The position numbers and the translations under genes were made by a program. A DNA stretch of 64,000 nucleotides from Thinopyrum elongatum (taxonomy: Eukaryota; Streptophyta; Magnoliopsida; Poales; Poaceae): positions 539,446,795 to 539,510,794 of the forward strand of contig CM022297.1 in assembly GCA_011799875.1 (NCBI GenBank), in the 5' to 3' direction. The notes under the pieces are model-generated. The model did not search any database, was not told where the DNA came from, and saw only the letters and a list, made by a program, of their open reading frames with translations. Position 1 is the stretch's first letter, and each line of letters starts with the position of its first letter. Of this stretch, positions 23,590 through 32,959 are shown in pieces.

Positions 23590-25457
23590 TGTGAAGAAAT
23601 GAAATGCCTTTTGTAACAGACAAGTTTCTGTATGAAACCCTGATACTTCGAAAGAGATTGTCCGTTTTGTACACGAAGTGCATCCAGTTTTTGCCGTAAC
23701 CCTCTCAACTTTTTAGCACATGCTATGTGGGTGAAATGATGATACCATGCCAACTTTCAACCTTTTCATAGTTCATTTGAAGTGCTTTTCAATTTCAGGG
23801 TCATATAGCTCAAAAAATTCAGTAAATGCATGAAAAATAACAAATGAAGTCAAAAAGGGTTGAAAATTGATGATGTGGCTTTGAATGGTGCATTTTGAAC
23901 ACACAAAAAGTCTGGAGTTCAAATAAATTCAAAAAAATGAAATCCCTTTGTAACAGACAAGTTCTCCGTATGAAACCCTGATACTCAAAGAGATGTCCGT
24001 TTGTACACGAAGTGCATCCAGTTTTTGCCGTAACCCTCTCAACTTTTTAGCACATGCTATGTGGGTGAAATGATGATACCATGCCAACTTTCAACCTTTT
24101 CAGAGTTCATTTGAAGTGCTTTTCAATTTCAGGGTCATATAGCTCAAAAAAAATCAGTAAAGGCATGAAAAATAAAAAATGAAGTCAGAAAGGGTTGAAA
24201 TTGATGATGTGGCTTTGGGTGCATTTTGAAACACAAAAAGTCTGGAGTTCAAATATTCAAAAAATTAAATCCCTTTGAACGACAGTTTCCGTATGAAACC
24301 CTGATACTTCGAAAGAGATTGTCCGTTTTGTACACGAAGTGCATCCAGTTTTTGCCGTAACCCTCTCAACTTTTTAGCACATGCTATGTGGTGAAATGAT
24401 GATACCATGCCAACTTTCAACCTTTTCAGAGTTCATTTGAAGTGCTTTTCAATTTCAGGGTCATATAGCTCAAAAAAAACAGTAAATGCATGAAAAATAA
24501 CAATGAAGTCAGAAAGGGTTGAAAATTGATGATTGTGCTTTGAATGGTGCATTTTGAACACACAAAAAGTCTGGAGTTCAATAAGTTCAAAAAATAAATC
24601 CCTTTGTAACAGACGAGTTTCCGTATAACCCTGATACTTCGAAAGAGATTGTCCGTTTTGTACAGAAGTGCATCCAGTTTTTCGTAACCCTCTCAACTTT
24701 AGCACATGCTATGTGGGTGAAATGATGATACCATGCAACTTTCAACCTTTTCGGTTCATTTGAAGTGCTTTTCAATTCAGGGTCATATAGCTCAAAAAAA
24801 TCAGTAAATGCATGAAAAATAACAAATGAAGTCAGAAAGGGTTGAAAATTGATGATGTGGCTTTGATGGTGCATTTTGAACACACAAAAAGTCTGAGTTC
24901 AAATAAGTTCAAAAAAATAAAATCCCTTTGTAACAGACGATTTCCGTATGAACCCTGATACTTCGAAAGAGATTGTCCGTTTTGTACACGAAGTGCATCC
25001 AGTTTTTGCCGTAACCCTCTCAACTTTTTAGCACATGCTATGTGGGTGAAATGATGATACCATGCCAACTTTCAACCTTTTCAGAGTTCATTTGTAGTGC
25101 TTTTCAATTTCAGGGTCATATAGCTCAAAAAAAATCAGTAAATGCATGAAAAATAACAAATGAAGTCAGAAAGGGTTGAAAATTGATGATGTTCCTTTGA
25201 ATGGTGCATTTTGAACACACAAAAAGTCTGGAGTTCAAATAAGTTCAAAAAAATGAAATCCCTTTGTAACAGACGAGTTTTCGTTTGAAACCCTGATACT
25301 TCGAAAGAGATTGTCCGTTTTGTACACGAAGTGCATCCAGTTTTTGCCGTAACCCTCTCAACTTTTTAGCATATGCTATGTGGGTGAAATGATGATACCA
25401 TGCCAACTTTCAACCTTTTCAGAGTTCATTTGTAGTGCTTTTCAATTTCAGGGTCAT
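23590..25457 (+). repeat. Tandem satellite, about 330 bp x 6, after the TNP2 gene
   Basis: The marker agcacatgctatgtggg recurs at about 23715, 24049, 24376, 24701, 25030 and 25369 (once as agcatatgct), giving spacings of 325-339 bp. Copies differ by small indels. The same repeat follows the transposase in the second element from 63300. Minus-strand ORFs inside are by-products of the repeat. Confidence 0.9.
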
Positions 25458-26090
25458 TTACCGCAAAAAGAATGAACTAATAGCAAAAAGAATGAACTTA
25501 AAATAATCAATTAAAATATTCTATTATGATCAACTAAAACAAAACTATAATATTCTTCAATAGCAAAAAGAATCAACTAAAAAGCTTTTATAAAACTCTA
25601 ATAGCAAAAGGAATCAACTAAAAAGCTTTTATAAACCTCTAGTATTTTTTAAACTAAAATTATATAAAATTTATGCAACTAATTATCAAAGTATTTTCTG
25701 TTCAAAACATTAATGGCAAAAAGAATTTTCATAAAGAAATTTTTTGTTAGAAACTTTAATAGCAAACTAAAATAACAAAATCTGTTCTTGATTAAAACAA
25801 ACATTTAAAATAACCTAAAAATTACCAAATTTAATATAATGATAAAACACAATAATATTAAATAGCAGGAAAAAGAATCACTCAAAAATCTATTTTTATA
25901 GTAAAGTTATTCACAAACTAGTGATTCACACAAATTTAAAAGAATTCAAATTTAAACTATTCAAATTTGAAAATTAATGGCACTAACAGAAAGTCTATAA
26001 TTTTTGTGACCTAACAGCAAAAAGAATCACTGAAAAACTGCAAAAAAATAAAGCAAAAAAAAAAATAAAGCAAAAAAGAAAACAGAAAAA
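25458..26090. other. AT-rich spacer with short imperfect repeats
   Basis: Many variants of 'aatagcaaaaagaatcaactaaa' and long A runs; no gene. It lies between the satellite and the internal promoter-like block. Confidence 0.6.
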
Positions 26091-26333
26091 AATGCCACCT
26101 ACTGGGCCACCACGGCCTGAATACGACTAGAAACCCAGCTAGTTGGGCCAGGATTCAGGCCCGCAGAAGGCCCAGCAGGCCCACAGGCATAGCAGTGTCA
26201 GATTAGGCCCATAGGCCTGCAGTTCAGAGGAGTTCAATAGCGATGAGGCAGTCGAGCTTATAAACCGGTGCGGGGCGCTCTCAACTAGCGAGGTGGGACT
26301 AAACTCCCACCACCACGCCGCTGTGCAAGCCCA

Positions 26334-26553
26334 TTGGTCCCGGTTGGTGCCACGAACCGGGACCAATGCTCACCCTTTGGGTCCGGTTGGTGGCACCAAC
26401 CGGGACTAAAGCCCCCCTTTAGTCCCGGTTGGTGCCACCAAACGGGACCAAAGGTTGTTTGGGCTGCTGAAAACAGACCTTTGGTCCCGGTTGGTGGCAC
26501 CAACCGGGACTAAAGGGGGGCATTTGTCCCGGTTGGTGCCACGAACCGGGACC
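26334..26553 (+). promoter_or_regulatory. Internal copy of the GTCCCGG array
   Basis: Five consecutive dyads of about 30 bp, each of the form gtcccggttggtgcc then aaccgggac, with loops that alternate gtggcacc and gtgccac. Immediately downstream are tatataagg (26565-26573) and a CT-rich leader. The set-up copies the 5' end of the element and probably serves as promoter of the second gene. Confidence 0.7.
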
Positions 26554-26564
26554 AATGCTCTCGC

Positions 26565-26573
26565 TATATAAGG
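26565..26573 (+). promoter_or_regulatory. TATA box, second CACTA gene
   Basis: tatataagg about 12 bp after the last dyad of the internal array; leader ctcctcctctcccccc follows. Confidence 0.55.
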
Positions 26574-27185
26574 TAGCACTTAGAAATTTTCAGAACCGCC
26601 CGCCCATCCTCACTTCGATCTCTCCTCCTCCTCTCCCCCCGACGGCGGCGAATCCATCCACGACGCTGGCAGGCTGCCCGAGCTATCCCTCGCCGACGCC
26701 CTCGCCGTGCCCTGCCCCCGACGCCGCCGCTCCTCGCGCCCCTCTGCCTTGACCCGACGCGCCGACGCGCCGCGCGCGCCCCTGCCCCCGATGTCGTCGC
26801 CGCGCCGCCCCTACCCCGCGCCCCTGCCCTCGTCGCCGGCCGCCCCTGCCCTCGTCGTCGCGCCGCCCCTGCCCCGCGCCGTCACCGCCCCCGCGCCGTC
26901 ACCGCCCCGGTCCGCGCCGCCGCGCGCTACGGTCCGACCGGCCCCCTGTTCATATACTTTTTTTTCATATGATTTTGTTAGATGATGTTGATGATAGATA
27001 TGATGATGTTGATGATAGATGTTGTATGCTTTTTTTGTTCATATAATTTTTTTTGTTCATATGATGATTTTTTTTCATATATGTATTAATTTTTTTATTT
27101 AGGTTGTTAGTAGATATGGATTTTAGGTTAGTTGATTTAGTGCATTTTAGGTTAGTTGTACTGTTAGTGCATTTTAGGTTAGCGG
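26574..27185 (+). other. GC-rich leader then AT-rich stretch
   Basis: 26640-26945 is a Pro/Ala/Arg-biased GC-rich stretch (ccgccgcgccgcccctg theme) open in more than one frame, which argues against real coding. 26950-27100 is AT-rich with repeated 'gatgatgttgatgatagat'. Taken as untranslated leader or intron of the second gene. Confidence 0.4.
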
Positions 27186-27355
27186 AGAGGAAAAAGGAAA
27201 ATAAGGAAAAAGAAGAAAAGAGGAAGAAGGAAGAAGGAAGAAGAAGAAAAAGAAGGAGAGGAAAAAGGAAAATAAGAATAAGAAGAGGAAGAAGGAGAAG
27301 AAGAAGGAGAAGAAGAGGAGAAAAAAAATAAGAAGAGGAAGAAGAAGAAAAAAAA
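27186..27355 (+). repeat. Purine-only GA/GAA tract
   Basis: About 170 bp of aggaagaagaagaaaaag-type sequence, nearly all purine on the plus strand. Apparent ORFs (Lys/Glu on plus, Phe/Ser/Leu on minus) are composition artefacts. Confidence 0.85.
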
Positions 27356-27359
27356 AGAT

Positions 27360-27780
27360 CGCCGAGGGGTCGAGAGGGGGAGGGTCGAGGATCGCCGAGG
27401 GGTCGAGAGGGGGACGTCGATCAACCCCCTCCCCGATAACATTTTTTTCCATGTATGTATGTCGTTGTCGATATAGCCCCTCCCCGATAACTTCGACATG
27501 AGGAGGGGGGGTCGATATACCCCCTCCCCGATAACATCTTTTTTCTAAGTTACTAAGGTAAAATGTTCACCCCCCTCTCGATATACCGGACGACCAACTC
27601 TCGAGGCCACCCAAACCCTAGAAAAAAACTGTTGTCGATCTCCTACCCCCTCCCGCCCCTACCTGACAAACTCTCGAGGCCACCCAAACCACTAGAAGAT
27701 AACTCTGGTAACTTCGACATGAGGGGTGACGTCGATCAACCCCCTCTCGCCCGAACAAGTCTATGTATCATTTTATATCG
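27360..27780. repeat. Repeated GATCGCCGAGG / CCCCCTCCCCGATAAC segments
   Basis: gatcgccgaggggtcgag occurs twice (27358 and 27391); cccctccccgataac occurs at about 27426, 27477 and 27520, and gacgtcgatcaaccccct at about 27413, 27729 and 28514. No coding use seen. Confidence 0.55.
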
Positions 27781-27787
27781 TGGTGGA

Positions 27788-27940
27788 CATATATCAAAGT
27801 TTGATCATATGTCAAAGTTTGAATTTTGACATATGCAACATTTGATCATATATCAAAGTTTGATCATATGTCAAAGTTTGAATTTTGACAGATGCAACAT
27901 TTGATCATATGTCAAAGTTTGAATTTGACATATATAGATT
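27788..27940 (+). repeat. 59-bp tandem repeat
   Basis: Copies begin at 27788, 27847 and 27906 (partial): catatatcaaagtttgatc then catatgtcaaagtttgaa. Each unit contains internal inverted atatgtcaaa/tttgacatat words. Confidence 0.8.
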
Positions 27941-27949
27941 TATCAAGAA

Positions 27950-28418
27950 TGCCCCCATTATGGATGTGCACAAGTTGATCCAATTTTTTTCTGATCTCAT
28001 CTATATATATATATTCTTCTATATGTCACGTTGTCTGTCAAAGTATTGAAGAAATCCATGGCTTCATCATTAGCCGGAAGTAACAGGCGTATGATCCTAC
28101 GAAGCTCTTCAAAGTTGTTTTGGAACGGAGTTCCGGATAGAATAATTCGCTTTTTGGTACGAATTTTAGCAAAGGCCTTCCAAATAGCGATATTCGGAAG
28201 GCTCTTGCTGAACTTCGTACCAAAAAACTAATTATCCTATCCGGGACTCCGTTCCAAAACAATTTTGGAGAGCTTCGTACCATTATGCGCCTGTTACTTC
28301 CGGCTAATGATGAAGCTTTGGTTTTCTTGAATCCTTTGACACTGACAACGTGACATATAGAAGGGTAGATGAGATCAGGAAAAATATGGACCATTTTCTG
28401 CACATCCAGAATGGCGCC
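27950..28418. repeat. Long hairpin made of a captured SNF2 helicase fragment
   Basis: Arms 27950-28181 and 28196-28418 are inverted copies around a 14-base loop. Both arms encode the same peptide. Left arm, minus strand: TKKRIILSGTPFQNNFEELR then RLLLPANDEAMDFF. Right arm, plus strand: TKKLIILSGTPFQNNFGELR. SGTPxQNN is the conserved motif of SNF2-family ATPases. The frame runs on to DNVTYRR and, further along, MDHFLHIQNGAILL, then is lost. No ATPase Walker motifs are present, so it is a gene fragment, not a gene. It lies just upstream of the accessory gene and in its transcribed direction, so an RNA across it would fold. Confidence 0.8.
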
Positions 28419-28588
28419 ATTTTGTTAAATCCCTTGTTTGACATTCATGAGAGAGGCGGTCCGGACGTCGGACATTCATGAGAGAACTCCGGTAACTCTT
28501 CAACATGAGGGGGGACGTCGATCAACCCCCTCTCGCCCATCTCTCATGTTTGTATATTAATTGCCATGTTGTAATATTTGCAGAAACT

Positions 28589-31500
28589 ATGGATCAACAA
28601 AGAGACTTGGAAACAGAAGAGTTGTTGGGGGACATCATCCTCGGCGGAGGTGATGTCTTGTCGTATCTCAACGACACTGATTGTCTGGAAGGAGAGGGTG
28701 AAGGCTCCGGTGATTGAACAATGGAGGAGGAAGGACATGATCATGATGGCTCCGGTGACCGAATGCCGGAGGAAGAAGGAGACCATGATGATGGCTCCGG
28801 TGATCGAACGGAGGAGGGAGCTGTTGCAAAGTCCGGCGAGGTATATATATTAATTAAGCTTGTGCTAACTAGCTAATTGATGCATTAATTGTTTTGGTAT
28901 GTACATATATTAACTCTTCTTTCTTCTTTTAAAGCCCTCCGGATCGAGCCAAACTTCGGTAACGAGACGAGGCCCGAAGAAAAGGTTGCGTCAGGATGAA
29001 AGGTTCACGATCACAGCAATCGCGAACGATGGCCAGCCGATTGAACCGAGCCGGACCAAGGATGCATTTTCTGCTCAGTGCGGAGCTATTGTTAGGGACA
29101 GCATCCCGATCAGCATCCAGCTATGGAATGAGCCTAAGAAGAACGAAGACCCTCAAGTTTCTTATGTCACCGATAGACAGAAAGATGATCTTTGGGCCTC
29201 GCTGAAGGCAAATTTCATCGTACCGCCAGAGCAGGATCTGGATAAGCCAGTTATAGAGCCATTGGTCAAGGCGTGTGCTCTTAAGAAGATGGCAGATCTA
29301 TTCAGGAGGTGGAATAATGAGTTGAAATCAACGTTTGTCGACAAAGGGAAGACTCCAGAATTCACCGGCCGATTTGAGAAGATAAGAGATCACTGGCCCG
29401 CATTTGTGGCCTACAAGACATCGGACAAGAGTAAGAAGATGTCAGAGACAAATAAGATAAATGCTGCAAAGAAGAAGTTTCACCATCGCACGGGGTCAGG
29501 TGGCTACCTCAAAGCCCGGCCGCTATGGGACAAAGCTGAGAATGACCTGCTTGCTAAAGGGGTCGAACCAGAGACATTGAACTGGCCAGACCGTTCAAGG
29601 ACTTGGTTCTTCGGGGTTGGGGGAACCTTGGACCCTGAAATAGGGAAGTGCGTTTGGACGGACGAGCAACTTGCAATACCCGTCAAGAAGCTTCAAAAGT
29701 GTATCACCGCAGCGCAGCAAGGGACGTTCATTCCTGACAGAGAGCATGATGAGCTGACCGAGGCCCTCGGGAATCCTGAGCACCCTGGATGAACACGAGT
29801 CACGCCAGGCTCCGTTGCATGGAAGGTTGCGTTTCCCGGCGCAGGCGGTTACAAAACCCGGGAGAGGAAGAGGAAACTGGAGCTCACCAAAATGCAGAAG
29901 CTGAATGCAAGAGTACAAAAGCTAGAGGAACAAGTTGAGAGCCAGCGAGCTGCCGGAGCTACCCCAGAAGCTACCCCGCCATCTCAGCGGAGAAGCAGCG
30001 TGGCTTCCACCGAGTTCGTTCAGCAGCCTGACTTCACGGCTCCTAGCTACCCCGTGGATGCTATCACGGAGGCTCAACATTGCCAGCTTATGACGCAATG
30101 GCAGAACCTCAAAGTCAAGGTGGCTGTCGGCTCTGTTGCACCTCCTCAATCCGACGGAACTTTTCACTGCCGTCCGATTCCACATGGCTATGCTGTTGTG
30201 ATGGTGGATGAAGTAACGAAGGGATTTGAGGAGCTCGAGCTTGACCACCCTACAAGTGAAGGGGAGACTCAGCTGGGTCTTGCTCTGAAGACTCCATGTC
30301 TATGGCGGAAGGAGCACATCAAGCTTCCGAACTGGACGCCTCCGCCTCCTCCTCCTCCTCCGGCGAGTCAGGGCACTCCGCCTCCTCCTCCTTCGGCGAG
30401 TGATCAGGGCACTCCGCCTCCTTCTACGGCTCCTCCGGCGCGTGAGGCCGGCACTCCGCCTCCTCCTTCGCCTCTTCCGGCGCATCGGAGCAGCCTGCCT
30501 CCTCCTCCGCCTCGTCAGCAACATAGGAAGACAGACGCCGCCGCTGCGGCTCCTCCGGCGCGTCGGAGCACTCCGCCTCCTTCTCCGCCTCGTAAGCAAC
30601 GACGGAAGAGAGACGCCGCCTCTCCGGCGGCTAGTAGTACAGCCAGAGGCGGGAGGCAATACAGATACGGTCCATCTCTTAAGGCTCCGGAAAAGTTACC
30701 ATACGAGATGACCGAGGAGGAAAACGAGGACATCTGTCGTGCCCAAGTGAGGGACTTTTTTGCAAAGAAACCTCCACCTCCGAAGGAGACGATAGATCAG
30801 GTGAAAGCGAAGCGCACTATCGATGCCCTGAAGCGACCACCACCGCCTCCGCCGGATGACAACTATCTCCGCGCTCTTAAGAAGACATATGGAGATGCGC
30901 GCCGGTCGAGAACTACTTCCAGTGATAAAAGGTTAGAAGAACGAAGAAGTGTGAAAAAAATTCCCCAGCTCGACGAACAGGCGAACCAATCATGCCCCCC
31001 GCTCAAGGTGTCTAGCGATATCGTCGCTAATCTGCCTGGGATGGTGCCCGGTACCAATCCTGATGATTACCTGGGCGATGATGTAGTGTTTGATATGTTA
31101 GAGGTGGACGAATTCAGATACCAGTACGGGAAGCCTCTCGTCAAAGATGGAAGTCGTGCTCTAACAACGATGATGCGAAAATTCCATCAATGGTACATGG
31201 AAACCTGCAGGAACTCTGGGAAGGATGCTTTGATGATGAGAATTAAAGAGGAGCACGACTTCGTTGGATTGGATTATATTACTGTTGATTTTGACGAGTT
31301 TTTCCAGTTATACAATCAAAAGGCTCTCGACAAATCACTCGTGGCTTGCTATTGTCTGTAAGTACTACTTCTGTAATTAAGTTGCTATATATAGCTCAGC
31401 TCTTTCATTGCATGTATATATAATTATCCTCACTAATTATGCAGATTGAAGATCGTCGAATGCAGAAATGCACAAATCTATGACATTGGGTTCATTAACC

Positions 31501-32415
31501 CAAATGTCATACATGAATGGATGGTTAAAAAGTATGTCGAAGAAACCGAGGCCAACTTGCTACAATCGTTGCTCAAAAATCAAAACAAAGATAAAATACT
31601 CTTTTCTTACAACTTCAAGTGAGTGTTACTGTCTTCTGCATATTCGGTTTCCCTTATTACTCGAGGTTATAGTAATGTAACTGATGAGTTATGCATGCGT
31701 GCGCAACTTTCACTTTATTCTGCTAGAGATTAAGCTTGAGCAGGGAGTAGTAACCGTCTTAGACTCGAGAAGAAAAGATCCCCAGGAGTATGCGGACATG
31801 ACTGAAATGCTCCAGAAGTAAGTTCAATCGATCATTATGGCACCAGATCGGCAACTTTGTTCATTTCCTGATATCAAGTAATTATTTTCTTTATCTGGCA
31901 GGGTTTGGAAAGAGTTCACCGAAAGAGCTCCGGGACTGCCGACCGAGCTACGATTTACACACCCGAAAGTAAGTACTACTACCTAGTTCCGCGCAACTCC
32001 CATTGATTCTAGCTAGTTTCATCAATACCATTTAGCATGCTTGCTTATCAGTTTGATTGACCTCTATTTCTCGTAAAGTGGTTGTGGCAGGAAGCCGGGA
32101 ATAATTTATGTGGATACTACATTTGCGAGTACATCTACAACGCGACGGCCTTTAATAAGCGGGGGTACTCTAAAAAACAATATGAAGTGCGTAACCAAAA
32201 AAATTCACAATTTTATTTTATTACCATCATTTGTGTTGAGTTTCATTCATACACATGTATTGACCCTCTTCTTCAATTTAGATCTGGCAGCGACAGGATG
32301 AACTCCTACCACAAGACCGCATACGAGCAATTCAAGAGGATTGGCGGGATTCTTTCTTGACCACGTCATCAATCCAGCCGGAGAATACCATGTGGAAATT
32401 GACTTTACATGTTAG
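28589..32415 (+). pseudogene. CACTA accessory gene: Ptta/En/Spm-type domain plus Ulp1-like protease domain
   Basis: Probable exons: 28589-28840, 28935-31358, 31444-31619, about 31711-31816, 31902-31969, 32079-32186 and 32281-32415. The N-terminal exon has acidic GSGDR repeats. The next holds a plant-transposase (Ptta/En/Spm) domain (SRTWFFGVGGTLDPE, AAQQGTFIPDREHDEL), a coiled-coil-like stretch and a long proline-rich linker (30340-30640). The last exons look like a Ulp1/C48 cysteine protease: FHFILLEIK (His), VTVLDSR (Asp), WQEAGNNLCGYY (Gln, Cys). Lesions: TGA in exon 1 (28716), TGA at 29790, a missing acceptor AG before FHF, and a 1-bp loss near 32345. All four catalytic positions remain. 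Confidence 0.8.
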
Positions 32416-32788
32416 GGATTGTAAGAGATCTTATATTGTATATATGTAGCTAGTAGCGTCGGATAGATATACGAAAACTTGTTGTTCGACCAATCTCTCG
32501 GAGAAGGAGGAGGTCGATCACTTCTCTCTGTATATATATGTTCATGACGATCTTGTATACTTAATGGTTTCCTTCATTTCCTTACTAGCTAGCGTGTCGC
32601 GAGTTCTCTCTATACATATAGTACGTAGCGTCGACCAAGCACGGAGATAAGAAAGGTCACTTCTCTCTATTAGCTAGCTAACACAATATATGAAACTCCT
32701 AAACTAACCCTACAAAACCCCCAAACACCCTCCCCCCTTTCAAAAAAAAAACCCCAGCCCCTGAACTGCTGATGCGTGGATGCTTTTT

Positions 32789-32937
32789 GGTCCCGGTTGG
32801 TGAAAAGGCCCTCCTGCCTGGGCAAGCCGAAGCGGCCACGTGGAGCCCCATCTGTCCCGGTTCGTAGGCGAACCGGGACTAAAGGTATTGGGCTTTAGTC
32901 CCGACCCTTTAGTCCCGGTTCCAAAACCGGGACAAAT
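32789..32937 (-). promoter_or_regulatory. 3' subterminal repeat array of CACTA element 1
   Basis: Gtcccggtt words and complements at about 32789, 32853-32880 and 32909-32935, including agtcccggttccaaaaccg, a near-perfect short hairpin. Less dense than the 5' array. Confidence 0.7.
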
Positions 32938-32959
32938 AGGCCTTTTTCTACTAGTGTTG

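Larger units (their letters stand above)
18924..32956 (+). mobile_element. Complete CACTA (En/Spm-type) transposon, 14.0 kb
   Basis: Starts CACTAGTAGAAAA and ends with the reverse complement TTTTTCTACTAGTG; TTG flanks both sides (18921-18923 and 32957-32959), the 3-bp duplication of CACTA elements. It holds two plus-strand genes: a TNP2-like transposase (20225-23528) and an accessory gene (28589-32415), plus a small membrane-protein ORF, GTCCCGG arrays at both ends and in the middle, a satellite, and a gene-derived hairpin. Both main genes are broken. Close kin of the element at 58599. Confidence 0.95.

Noticed and set aside
23568..25068. Several similar minus-strand ORFs starting MAWYHHFTHIACAKKL
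   Set aside because: They repeat with the 330-bp satellite and differ by frame-breaking indels between units; not genes.
23590..25457. Regularly spaced repeats considered as a CRISPR array
   Set aside because: Units are about 330 bp, adjacent and similar throughout, without unique spacers; this is a satellite in plant DNA.
26707..26985. Pro/Ala/Arg-rich ORF in a GC-rich stretch
   Set aside because: Open in several frames because of composition; sits in the leader of the second CACTA gene.
27174..27499. Minus-strand ORFs rich in Phe, Leu and Ser and plus-strand Lys/Glu ORFs
   Set aside because: They arise from a purine-only GAA tract; biased composition in every frame and no domain.
30300..30733. 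Arg-rich minus-strand ORF and Leu/Arg-rich plus-strand ORF
   Set aside because: Shadows of the proline-rich linker of the accessory CACTA gene, which is in another frame.
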